DNA of 64,000 nucleotides from Asticcacaulis benevestitus DSM 16100 = ATCC BAA-896. GTDB lineage: Bacteria; Pseudomonadota; Alphaproteobacteria; Caulobacterales; Caulobacteraceae. Of the stretch, positions 1 to 7,921 are shown one piece after another; positions within the stretch are counted from its first letter, which is position 1; every line of letters starts with the position of its first letter. Below the pieces are notes generated by a model that was not told the origin of the DNA, made no database searches, and worked only from the letters and a program-made list of their open reading frames with translations. Where the stretch lies: NCBI RefSeq assembly GCF_000376105.1, contig NZ_AQWM01000006.1, positions 62,001 through 126,000 of the forward strand, read 5' to 3'. The position numbers were made by a program, and so were the translations under genes.

Positions 1-397
1 CGCTGCTGTTGAGCAAGACAGGGTCCGACCACGGCCCCTCCACCGAACTGGCCGTGATCAGGAAGTTCTGAAAGTCGCGCAGCGCCAGCCCGTTGGCGCC
101 GCTGACCGTGGTGCGCCCGTATCTCAGCACAACCGAATAGACCAGGTGGAAAAGACCGTTGGTGTAGGTCAGGCACGGCGCCCAGATTCCGCAACCGTCC
201 GGCACGCCCTGTAAATCCAGCTGGGAGGGACGCTGCAAAGGCCGGTTGACCAGGCGCCAGTGCGCCAGGTCACGGGAGTGGTGAATCTGAATGCCGGGAA
301 ACCATTCAAATGTAGAGGTGGCTATAAAATAGTCCTCCCCGACCCGCACAATGGAAGGGTCGGGATTGAAGCCCTTGAGAACAGGATTACGAATCAT
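1..397 (-). CDS. GH43 beta-xylosidase/arabinofuranosidase, N-terminal part (cut by window edge)
   Basis: About 132 N-terminal residues are visible. The protein opens with [20 protein letters not shown] and then the run [18 protein letters not shown], the first blade of GH43 five-bladed propellers of the XynB type; the Asp of NPDPS is the family's general base. There is no signal peptide, so it probably acts in the cytoplasm on imported xylo- or arabino-oligosaccharides. Its ATG overlaps the TGA of the upstream transporter gene by four bases, which indicates translational coupling in one operon. Family assignment is firm; the exact sugar cannot be told from this fragment. Confidence 0.9.
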   Translation of the reverse strand, partial: MIRNPVLKGFNPDPSIVRVGEDYFIATSTFEWFPGIQIHHSRDLAHWRLVNRPLQRPSQLDLQGVPDGCGIWAPCLTYTNGLFHLVYSVVLRYGRTTVSGANGLALRDFQNFLITASSVEGPWSDPVLLNSS

Positions 398-1659
398 GCA
401 CCGGCCTCCGCGCTGGCCGGCCTTGGCTTGATCAGAAGCCAGAGCACGGCGGCGCCCACCAGATCCAGTCCGCCAATCAGGATGAAAAACGGTGCATAGC
501 CGATCTTTGCAACGAGCAAGCCAATGGCCAGGGATATCAGCAGCGCGCCAAGATTGGCGGCGGTGCCGACCATGCCGGCGACCGTTGCAACCTCGCCGCG
601 GGGAAACAGGTCCGAGGCCAGGGTAATGACGTTGACGGACAGGGTCTGGTGGGCAAAAGCGCCCACGCACAACAGGGCAATCGCCATATAGGGGCTCGCC
701 ACGTAGCCGACAAAGGGCACGCACGTCATCATGCACGCGCCAATCGTGAAGGCCCATCGCCGCGCGTTAATCAGGCTAACGCCCATGTTTTGAATCCATA
801 AGGCCAGCGCCGGACCGAACAGGCACCCCAGGTCCGCTGCGGCGAACGGCAGCCACGCGAACAGAGCGATATGCTTCAGATCAAAGCCGCGCACCGAACT
901 CAGATAGAGCGGCACCCAGAAAACCAGCGTGCCCCACGTCGGATCGGCGAGAAAACGTGCAATCGCCATCCCCCAGAAATTTCGCTGCCTCATTATGCGC
1001 AAGGGCGACGGCCTTTGTGCGCGGGTCTCCAACTCGCTTTCCTGACCGGCTTTTATGTAATCGTGCTCCGCCGCGGACAGCCGCTTATGCCGATCCGGCG
1101 ATTGATAACAGACGTACCACAGTGCTGCCCAGATAAGCGCCAGTCCGCCGGAGATGATAAAAGCCGCCTGCCAGTTGTATTGAAGAATGGCCCAGGCCAC
1201 CAGCGGTGGCGCCAGCATGGAGCCAAGCGACGCGCCAATATTGTATATCCCGCTGGCAAATCCGCGCTCCTTGGCAGGAAACCATTCCGCCACAACCTTC
1301 AGCCCACCCGGCTGTGCGATTCCTTCGGCGAACCCCTGCAGACCGCGCAGGAAGGCCAAACCCTGCCAGTTGCCCGCCAGGGCATGCGCCATCGTGATAA
1401 GGCCCCACGCCACGGCGAACAGGGCCAGTCCCAGCTTGAGCTTCACGATATCCAGTATGTAACCGGCGATCGGCTGCAGCATGATGCCAAATTGAAAAAC
1501 GCTGGTGATCACCCCGTAATTCTTCTCGGTCATGTGCAGCGCGACCATCATGGTTGGCGCGGCAACGCTGAGCGCACTTCGGGTCAGGTAGTTGATGATA
1601 GTACCCAGCATGACCAGGCCTATGATTCCCCACCGGGTCATCCCTGCGTATTTCGTCAT
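394..1659 (-). CDS. MFS transporter, ACS (anion:cation symporter) family, hexuronate-type
   Basis: This 421-residue protein has about 12 hydrophobic segments and the layout of ExuT/GudP-like ACS permeases, for example the loop [20 protein letters not shown] after TM4. An earlier in-frame ATG exists at 1692, but a GGGGAG Shine-Dalgarno lies six bases before the ATG at 1659, so I use that one. The stop codon overlaps the GH43 start, and a FadR-type regulator diverges upstream. Family knowledge: ACS permeases import hexuronates and similar sugar acids with protons. Inference: it imports glucuronoxylan- or pectin-derived acidic sugars for the coupled glycosidase. Confidence 0.88.
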   Translation of the reverse strand: MTKYAGMTRWGIIGLVMLGTIINYLTRSALSVAAPTMMVALHMTEKNYGVITSVFQFGIMLQPIAGYILDIVKLKLGLALFAVAWGLITMAHALAGNWQGLAFLRGLQGFAEGIAQPGGLKVVAEWFPAKERGFASGIYNIGASLGSMLAPPLVAWAILQYNWQAAFIISGGLALIWAALWYVCYQSPDRHKRLSAAEHDYIKAGQESELETRAQRPSPLRIMRQRNFWGMAIARFLADPTWGTLVFWVPLYLSSVRGFDLKHIALFAWLPFAAADLGCLFGPALALWIQNMGVSLINARRWAFTIGACMMTCVPFVGYVASPYMAIALLCVGAFAHQTLSVNVITLASDLFPRGEVATVAGMVGTAANLGALLISLAIGLLVAKIGYAPFFILIGGLDLVGAAVLWLLIKPRPASAEAGA

Positions 1660-1939
1660 TCCGTCTCCCCTAGGCTTTAACGGCGCCGGCAAAACACAGT
1701 CCGTATCCGGCTTAAAACTATGCCAGACGGGAACCTATGTTTAATTTCGGAATTTTCGCCGTTTTCGCTGCCCTGTTTTGATTACGGCTATCACATTATG
1801 TCAGTCCTTATCAAGAGCGGTACATCAAGTTTAGAACCCTAAAAACCGCCCTACACAGCAAGCAAAGCCGCATTACGTCCCCCAGACTCACCACCAATCA
1901 TACGTCAAGCGATACACTTCCGATCGAAACGCTATATAT

Positions 1940-1960
1940 TTATCAATATTTTATTGGTAA
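1940..1960. promoter_or_regulatory. Imperfect palindrome in the divergent intergenic region, candidate operator
   Basis: The roughly 490 bp between the MFS gene and the GntR gene hold no credible gene. In it, TTATCAATA (1940-1948) and TATTGGTAA (1952-1960) form an inverted repeat with 8 of 9 positions matching around a three-base centre, in an AT-rich stretch. FCD-type GntR dimers bind short palindromes, so this is the best candidate site for the divergent regulator; its role is inferred. Confidence 0.45.
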
Positions 1961-2170
1961 AATGAAGAGATAACCCCAGGCGCCACATCAGGAGCAGACG
2001 CAGACAATCCCAAAAGCCGAACCTGAAACGGCGCCACCTCAAGGCTGTAAAAGTCACATAAATAGTCTTACATAATAAAATGGCACGCTGCGCTGCTGCC
2101 CACGCGCGGTCTTTTCATACCCATCAATCAAATATAGCGTAAGAGTTAAAAGATGAAGAGAGAGCCACAC

Positions 2171-2956
2171 ATGCACAAGCCAGGCCGCGAACGGTTGGCA
2201 GCCGTCAACAAGCGGGATGGGCTGGAGTCTAGCAAACCGGGTGAATTGCATACGCAGTTAGCGCAAAAGCTGGGCATAGATATTCTGGGGCGAAAGTGGC
2301 TGCCGGGCGATATCCTGCCGAGTGAAGTCGACATTGCCAATACCTACGCGATTTCAAGACCGGCTGTAAGAGAAGCCATCAGAACACTTGCCGCCAAAGG
2401 CATGGTCGAACCCAGACGCCGACGCGGCACATGCGTGACCGAGCGCGCGAAATGGAACATGCTGGATCCGGACGTCCTCAGTTGGATGTTTGCGACCAAG
2501 CCCGACGAAACGCTTGTGAAAAACCTCTTCGAGATGCGCCTGATTCTGGAGCCGGCCGCCGCCCGGCTGGCGGCGCAAAGACGAACCGATGCGCATTTGG
2601 AAGCGATGTCGAACGCCCTGAAAATCATGGGACGGGAGACGCTTTTAACAGAGGTCGGACTTCAGGCCGATATCGACTTCCACGCGGCGCTGATGGCGGC
2701 GGCGGGAAATGAACAGCTTGGCGCTTTAAACGCCTCCATCGGCGCTACGGTCGCCCTGTCAAACCGCTACAAGATCGCACATGATATTTTGGGCCGCGAT
2801 CCGGTGCCGGCGCACATGGCCGTGTATGAAGCTATTTTGAACCGTGACGCAGAAGAGGCGCATTGGTGTATGCAATACCTCGTAAGACTGGCGGTCAAGG
2901 ACCTGCTGCATATGGATGCGATCGAGGACTTGCGGACGGAAACGATTATCCCATAA
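2171..2956 (+). CDS. GntR-family regulator, FadR subfamily (FCD domain)
   Basis: An N-terminal winged helix (about residues 25-85, with the run PSEVDIANTYAISRPAVREA) is followed by an all-helical FCD ligand domain of about 150 residues. DIDFHAALMAAAGN and a later HMAVYEAI carry the Asp/His residues that hold a metal in many FCD domains. I chose ATG 2171 behind GAAGAGAGAG; ATG 2153 (six residues longer) is also possible. It diverges from the MFS/GH43 operon, the usual arrangement for a sugar-acid-responsive repressor of uptake genes such as UxuR or DgoR. The inducer is unknown. Confidence 0.9.
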   Translation: MHKPGRERLAAVNKRDGLESSKPGELHTQLAQKLGIDILGRKWLPGDILPSEVDIANTYAISRPAVREAIRTLAAKGMVEPRRRRGTCVTERAKWNMLDPDVLSWMFATKPDETLVKNLFEMRLILEPAAARLAAQRRTDAHLEAMSNALKIMGRETLLTEVGLQADIDFHAALMAAAGNEQLGALNASIGATVALSNRYKIAHDILGRDPVPAHMAVYEAILNRDAEEAHWCMQYLVRLAVKDLLHMDAIEDLRTETIIP

Positions 2957-3074
2957 CGCCTTGAACTTGCCGCGACAGCTTTAAAGATGCGCCGTTGCAA
3001 AAGCGGAAGACAAGAGCCGCTAAACTGCGCATTTAAGGCAGTACCAGCACGTGTAGAAACTTGTGAAGGAGAAG

Positions 3075-3093
3075 TGGTGCTGGAGCCGGATTC
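3075..3093 (+). repeat. Distal attachment site: imperfect copy of the tRNA-Phe 3' end
   Basis: TGGTGCTGGAGCCGGATTC at 3075-3093 matches the tRNA-Phe 3' end on the same strand at 31276-31295 (TGGTGCCTGGAGCCGGATTC) except for one missing C. Similarity is lost just after the match. The two copies are direct repeats about 28.2 kb apart, with an integrase beside the tRNA copy, the pattern left by site-specific integration of a genomic island. The single-base deletion suggests an old insertion or decay of this end. Confidence 0.6.
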
Positions 3094-3642
3094 AAAGCGA
3101 TATACAAGAATTTGTTTTTATTGCATAAATTGCGACTTAACTGGTTCCCTACCCGCACCTCAACCCGCCTGCCGCAAGATTTAATCCACAGGTTTAATTT
3201 GGCTCATACCCACTCCGATTGGATGACCAGGCCTGCAGCAAGTTAACGCTCAGTTTAACTTATTTCCGAACAAATCACGCAATCCAAACACTGACGCCGT
3301 AAAACTGCTTTTGGCGTAAGTGAAACTGAAGGCGTCGACGCCGTAATAGCCTGCGCTCGCATAGGACGCAGGAGGTGGCTTTGGGCTGGTAACGAAGGCC
3401 TTCGCGACCGGGAAGCCGTTGAAGCTACGAGTCACGATGTCGGTCGACCGGTGGCAGTCCCTTAGTGGGAACTCGTCATGTTCGTAAAAAGGCGCTGCCC
3501 GACACGCTCAGTACCGAGGACACACGCGAGTCGAAGCTGGCAATAAACCTAGCAAATCCGATATCCATAAACAATCTTTTGAGCAAATGTGTAGACCATC
3601 TCGCTGGTCTCTTGGGCGGCGCGAACTCCGGCCGACCTAACC
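3094..3642. other. Left end of the island, no convincing gene
   Basis: About 550 bases hold only short, poorly supported reading frames. One minus-strand frame (3250-3435) ends in FGLRDLFGNKLN, which faintly recalls the last strands of TonB-dependent receptors, but it has no start or neighbours to support a gene. A small hairpin, CGACCT (3633-3638) with AGGTCG (3645-3650), overlaps the stop codon of the next minus-strand gene. Confidence 0.5.
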
Positions 3643-4197
3643 TCAGGTCGTTAGGAGGACCCTTAACGCATCGATGGCAAGTCTTCGCGAGGACAAGGCG
3701 TCTTTCTCGGCGTCTGGCATCTCCGCCAAGGTCCGGCTCTCACCCTCAGGAATGAAAATAGAATCGAAACCAAATCCATTTGCGCCTCGCGAAACCTGCG
3801 AGACGGTTCCCTTGACCTCGCCGGTGACCACTTCCGTGCGCTCGCCATCGCAATAACCGATGGAGGTCGAAATGAGCGCGTCAGGCGCAGCGCCGGGTGG
3901 AAGCATACGGTGCAGGATTTCGTTGCCGCCAGCCTTGAGCGCCCAGGTTATCAGCGCGCCGGGAAAGCCGTTCAGAGCGACGAGCCCCAAGGACGTGTCG
4001 TCGACAATGACCGTACGTTGCAGGCGCTGGTAAGCCTCCTTGGCCTTGAAAAGCGACACCGACTTGGTGTCGAGCGCCTGTATCTCAGTAAGGTCGATCG
4101 CGACGGCTTCGACCGGTCGACCCAACATCCGCTCAAACTCCCGGACCTTTCCGGCATTGGATGTGCAAAGTACAATCGGCACGTCTGAATGTTCCAT
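3643..4197 (-). CDS. HAM1/RdgB-like (inosine triphosphatase fold) protein, third gene of a putative defence operon
   Basis: This 184-residue protein has the HAM1 landmarks in order: TSNAGKVREF (12-21) for the phosphate/base loop, DDTSL (66-70) in place of the usual EDSGL, GFGFDSIF (141-148) and a final SSRR (169-172). Family knowledge: HAM1 proteins hydrolyse ITP, dITP and XTP to monophosphates. The motif normally SHR reads SSR, so the conserved His is missing; specificity or activity may differ, and a sensing role is possible. ATG 4197 overlaps the TGA of the deaminase gene in a TGATG junction with GAGG nine bases upstream; a start at 4206 is less likely. It is the last gene of a three-gene operon. 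Confidence 0.85.
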   Translation of the reverse strand: MEHSDVPIVLCTSNAGKVREFERMLGRPVEAVAIDLTEIQALDTKSVSLFKAKEAYQRLQRTVIVDDTSLGLVALNGFPGALITWALKAGGNEILHRMLPPGAAPDALISTSIGYCDGERTEVVTGEVKGTVSQVSRGANGFGFDSIFIPEGESRTLAEMPDAEKDALSSRRLAIDALRVLLTT

Positions 4198-7100
4198 CAA
4201 TACCATCCTCGTGAAATGATCCGGTAAACACGCTCTTCGACCGACGCCAACAATGCGGCCACCTCCCGCTTAGGCAGGAACGCGTTTTTGAAACCGGCTT
4301 TTACTATTTGTAGGACCTCCCAACGGGTCAGCCCTTGGCATAGGCGCGCTGCAGTGAGATATTCGGAGGTCAAAGTTCGTCGCCCGTCACGGTGAATGTA
4401 TCGATTGTCGGTGGAGATCGCAACCTCAAGACCCTCCCGAAGATAATCTCTCAGCGGGTAGACGCCACCGGGGTTTAAGATCTCGCCTTGCGGATTGGTC
4501 TGGGCGGGAAAAAAGCCGTTGGTGAACACATTGCTGTTGGGACACATCTCCATGCAGATACCTTCGGTGACGCAGTATCCTAGAAGGCGTTTATCATCGC
4601 GAAGTTTTAGCCCATGCCCAATGCGCCGGGCGTGCAACTGATAGACCGCCTGCCAGATACTAGCAGCGTCAGCGGCCTCACCGGCATGGATGGTGATGGG
4701 TGAGGACAGCACCGCGAGCGGCTTCAGAACCTCAGCCATCCATTCGGCCGGCTTCGATTCATCGCCCGATATGTCGAACCCGACCACACGGCTGTGGCCC
4801 CACCAGGTCCCTGTCACGTCCTCAGGTCGTTGCTGGAGATAATATTCGAGCAGCGCGACAGAGTCTCGTGTCGGACCTGCGCCTTTGTGGCGTTTGCCGG
4901 CAAGCAGCACGCTGGTACGCACCAGGGGCAGGTTCTGTTCCGCGACCACTGCCGTGTACGTCGCTCCCATACCATTGAAATGGATGCCGCACTTGATGAA
5001 GAGGGATGCGAGATCAAACCCGCGACATAACAGGTCCGTTGCACCGAACTTCGTCATGCCGCAACGCGTGTAACCGGTCGTCTCGCACCGGACCTCGCTG
5101 TAGATCACATTGTCGACGGCATTATCGAGCGTGAAGGCGAACGCAGCCACCAGCAGGTTTTCCGGATATTGAAAATGCTCGGAACCAAGGAGGTCCGCTC
5201 CCCAAAGATATCTCTGCAACCCCATGTCGTGTGCGCTGGCACGTGTCGATGAGATGTCTGGCAGTTCAACATATTCGCTTAAAGGGAGACGCGGGACCTT
5301 GAGACGGTCGTTTGGATCATGCTGCCAATGGCCGAGCCCTAAGCGGCCGGCCAGTTGCTCGACATTCCAGGTTGCATCCTGGTCAAGATGGTCGCAGATA
5401 TGGAGTTTACGGATATTCTCCGTCAGTTTATGTGCCAATTTCTGGCGATCGAAGCCGGCAAATTTGTGACTTTCAATCAACCACTTGCTCGCCATCCGGC
5501 GTAGTTGTTCGACCTCGATCGCGGTTTTGCTTACGGCGACCTCGAACGACGTCGCCAAACTGTCTAGCGTTTCCTCCGCCCCCTCGTAGCGCTTTTTAAG
5601 CCCTTGATGGGTCGCCGGATCGTTCCAGCTGCGCAACATTTCACCGAGCTTGCTGTTGACCTCCTGAGATGTCCGTTCCAACTCCTGTCTTGCATCGAAA
5701 AGTCCACCTTTACTCCGTTTGGCCGCCATCCGTTTAGCGTCACTAGGGTTGGCTTTCGATATTTCGCTTAGCGCCCGGAAATATTGCTGTGGATGCAAGA
5801 TCAGATTGTCTTGCTCAGCGGAAACGCTCGGTTGTTTTCCCATCAGAGCGGCCACTAGCGCCGTCATTTCAAAAGCGCGGATGGGATCGCCGGGTTTGCG
5901 TAGCCACGAAATAATCTTATCGCCAAGCGCAAAGCGCGGCAGGGCGTCCGGCGTGTCTTCCGCGAACAACGACGCCGCAAGCGCCAGGCAGACCATTTGC
6001 GGAAGCCTTTGGTCGGAGGCTTTTCGAAACCATTCGGCCAGGATAACGGCCAATGCCGCGCGCGCCGCTGGCGCCTGAGGGGGCAACGCTTCAACCTTGA
6101 CGTCATACGCTTCGAAGTAGTGCGAGACCGTGTTCAGCGCCAGGGCATCGATCGCGGCGTAGGAAACGCATGTGCCAATATGGCAGTGAAGATCAGCCTT
6201 CGGCAACTCACGGATCCAGCGCTCCTCCCGGGAATCGTGTTCGCCGGTCACCTGGCTAAGGTATTCGCCGCGGACATAACCGGCGCCTTGCTGGACCTGC
6301 AACTTACCTCGGATTTCCGGTTTCAGGGCTGAACCCGCCCGGAATGAAGAGGTTAGACGCGACTCCGCCCTATGTTTGTCGCGGAAGGAAAGCGCTTGCT
6401 GCATTTGAAATGGCAGCTGATATATCCGCTCCTTCAGAACATATGCCTCGGCGCCCAGGTTCAAGGTCTGCTGGATGTCGCCAGAGCTTTCGGTATGGGT
6501 GAAGATGATGATCGGTGGACCATTGGTGCCAAAGACCCGGTCGATGAATTGAGACAGACGGTGAACATAGGGCGGCCCGACATAGTCCTGCCGCGAGTCG
6601 ACCTCGACCAAAATGATGTCATAGTCATCAATCTGAGCTTTTCGAATTTTGCGATCCTTGCCCGCTTCGGCGAAGGTCTCAACCTTAATCCCGTCAAGAA
6701 GCGTCGCATCGAAAAAGGTCAGATCACCGAAGCCATTCGAGAACGGCGCAATGCCGGGACCCGCGACATCGAACTGATCCGACCAGTTTATCAGTTCCAG
6801 CAGGTCCTTCAGCTTTTCAGTGACATGGCCGCTTCCCTCGCTTTTTGAGACCAGACCGCCGTCATAACGGGCCGACGTCAAGGATTGGTCGATCAACAAG
6901 ATTCGACGCGGTCGCCCGAGCGGTCCAGGCTTTGCCGCAAGTTGGCTCATGAACGTCACCACGCCGGTGCTGAGGAGCCGGCCGATGTCGCGGAGCAGAT
7001 CATATTGTTGAAGCTTGGACGCGAGCTTCAAAACCTCTTTTGGCCTTTTACTTCTCGGTTGACGCAACCATTGGTTCAGGCGCGAACGAAGGCTGTAAGT

Positions 7101-7913
7101 ACCAGCGCTCATGTCATTAGGCAGTCCGGCCATCAGGGTTGAACGGTCTTTATTACCGATCACTTCATATGCGCGTTCGGCCGACCGCTTGCCCAGTTGA
7201 TAGACGGCGTTGACATTGCTGAGCAACTCGCGATGGCTTCCCAGAAAAGGTGTGATCAAAGCCCCTTCGCGGGCTTGCATGAAACTGAAAAGGTCCGTTA
7301 CGGATCTGCGCAATTGGATAAGCCCAGTCTCGAGAGGCTGCTGGATTTGGGAGGGCGACGTCCCTGCCCTGCAAGTGGCCGCCCCCCCCAAGTCTCGCAA
7401 CTCGAGCAGAAAGCTGGAAATCGCTGAACGGACGTAAGCAGGCGTAGGCGTGTCGCTTTTTGGCGCATTTCCCTTTGGCGGTTCGACCGCGCTGACATAC
7501 ATGGCCAGACGCGCACTGACGAACATTCGTATATAGAGCTCGATATCCTTTTTGATCGAGTAGACGGATCCCCGCTCCTCCTCCCAGGCGCCGATCGAAG
7601 CAGAATTGCCTACGAAAACCAGTCGGTGCACTGTGCCGCCTTCAAGGTCAGACGCCCCGAGGGTTTCGCGAAACGTCTGATCGTCTCCGGCAAGAAGGTT
7701 TTCGAGCGCCTCCAGAAGGCGCACAGGCGCAGCCTTGCCTGGAAACACATCTATGACCCAGACCTTTAGCGTCTTACCGTAGAGGGGGTCGATGTTTGGC
7801 CACTCCGTCTCCTTCGATAGGACTTGAACGGCCTCGTTCAGATACTGGACGAGAGTCGCTTCCTGCCTGAAACTCCCGGTCAGGGCGGGCCATGCTTCAA
7901 ATATCAGATTCAT
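4197..7913 (-). CDS. Giant adenosine-deaminase-like protein with internal pseudo-receiver domain
   Basis: This 1238-residue protein has three parts. Residues 1-330 are not recognised. Residues about 335-505 look like a response-regulator receiver (ILLID, YDIILVEVDS, IIIFTHTES, GAEAYVLK), with Glu437 where the phospho-accepting Asp would be, plus Thr472 and Lys494. The deaminase starts at PKADLHCHIG (His576, His578) and resumes at about residue 890 after a roughly 280-residue helical insertion: VVGFDISGDE, HAGE (1076-1079), RRIGHG (1096-1101), CPNSN and STDN (1167-1170). These are the zinc and substrate motifs of adenosine/AMP deaminases; the second Asp of the usual TDD is Asn. Large split ADA proteins are known as RdrB of RADAR. 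It sits eight bases after the membrane-protein gene and overlaps the HAM1 gene. Anti-phage purine deamination is inferred. Confidence 0.85.
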   Translation of the reverse strand: MNLIFEAWPALTGSFRQEATLVQYLNEAVQVLSKETEWPNIDPLYGKTLKVWVIDVFPGKAAPVRLLEALENLLAGDDQTFRETLGASDLEGGTVHRLVFVGNSASIGAWEEERGSVYSIKKDIELYIRMFVSARLAMYVSAVEPPKGNAPKSDTPTPAYVRSAISSFLLELRDLGGAATCRAGTSPSQIQQPLETGLIQLRRSVTDLFSFMQAREGALITPFLGSHRELLSNVNAVYQLGKRSAERAYEVIGNKDRSTLMAGLPNDMSAGTYSLRSRLNQWLRQPRSKRPKEVLKLASKLQQYDLLRDIGRLLSTGVVTFMSQLAAKPGPLGRPRRILLIDQSLTSARYDGGLVSKSEGSGHVTEKLKDLLELINWSDQFDVAGPGIAPFSNGFGDLTFFDATLLDGIKVETFAEAGKDRKIRKAQIDDYDIILVEVDSRQDYVGPPYVHRLSQFIDRVFGTNGPPIIIFTHTESSGDIQQTLNLGAEAYVLKERIYQLPFQMQQALSFRDKHRAESRLTSSFRAGSALKPEIRGKLQVQQGAGYVRGEYLSQVTGEHDSREERWIRELPKADLHCHIGTCVSYAAIDALALNTVSHYFEAYDVKVEALPPQAPAARAALAVILAEWFRKASDQRLPQMVCLALAASLFAEDTPDALPRFALGDKIISWLRKPGDPIRAFEMTALVAALMGKQPSVSAEQDNLILHPQQYFRALSEISKANPSDAKRMAAKRSKGGLFDARQELERTSQEVNSKLGEMLRSWNDPATHQGLKKRYEGAEETLDSLATSFEVAVSKTAIEVEQLRRMASKWLIESHKFAGFDRQKLAHKLTENIRKLHICDHLDQDATWNVEQLAGRLGLGHWQHDPNDRLKVPRLPLSEYVELPDISSTRASAHDMGLQRYLWGADLLGSEHFQYPENLLVAAFAFTLDNAVDNVIYSEVRCETTGYTRCGMTKFGATDLLCRGFDLASLFIKCGIHFNGMGATYTAVVAEQNLPLVRTSVLLAGKRHKGAGPTRDSVALLEYYLQQRPEDVTGTWWGHSRVVGFDISGDESKPAEWMAEVLKPLAVLSSPITIHAGEAADAASIWQAVYQLHARRIGHGLKLRDDKRLLGYCVTEGICMEMCPNSNVFTNGFFPAQTNPQGEILNPGGVYPLRDYLREGLEVAISTDNRYIHRDGRRTLTSEYLTAARLCQGLTRWEVLQIVKAGFKNAFLPKREVAALLASVEERVYRIISRGWY

Positions 7914-7921
7914 TCTGGTAT

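Noticed and set aside
3250-3435. Possible TonB-dependent receptor C-terminal fragment
   Set aside because: Only a short stretch (FGLRDLFGNKLN) is suggestive; there are no upstream barrel strands, and similarity is too weak to call.
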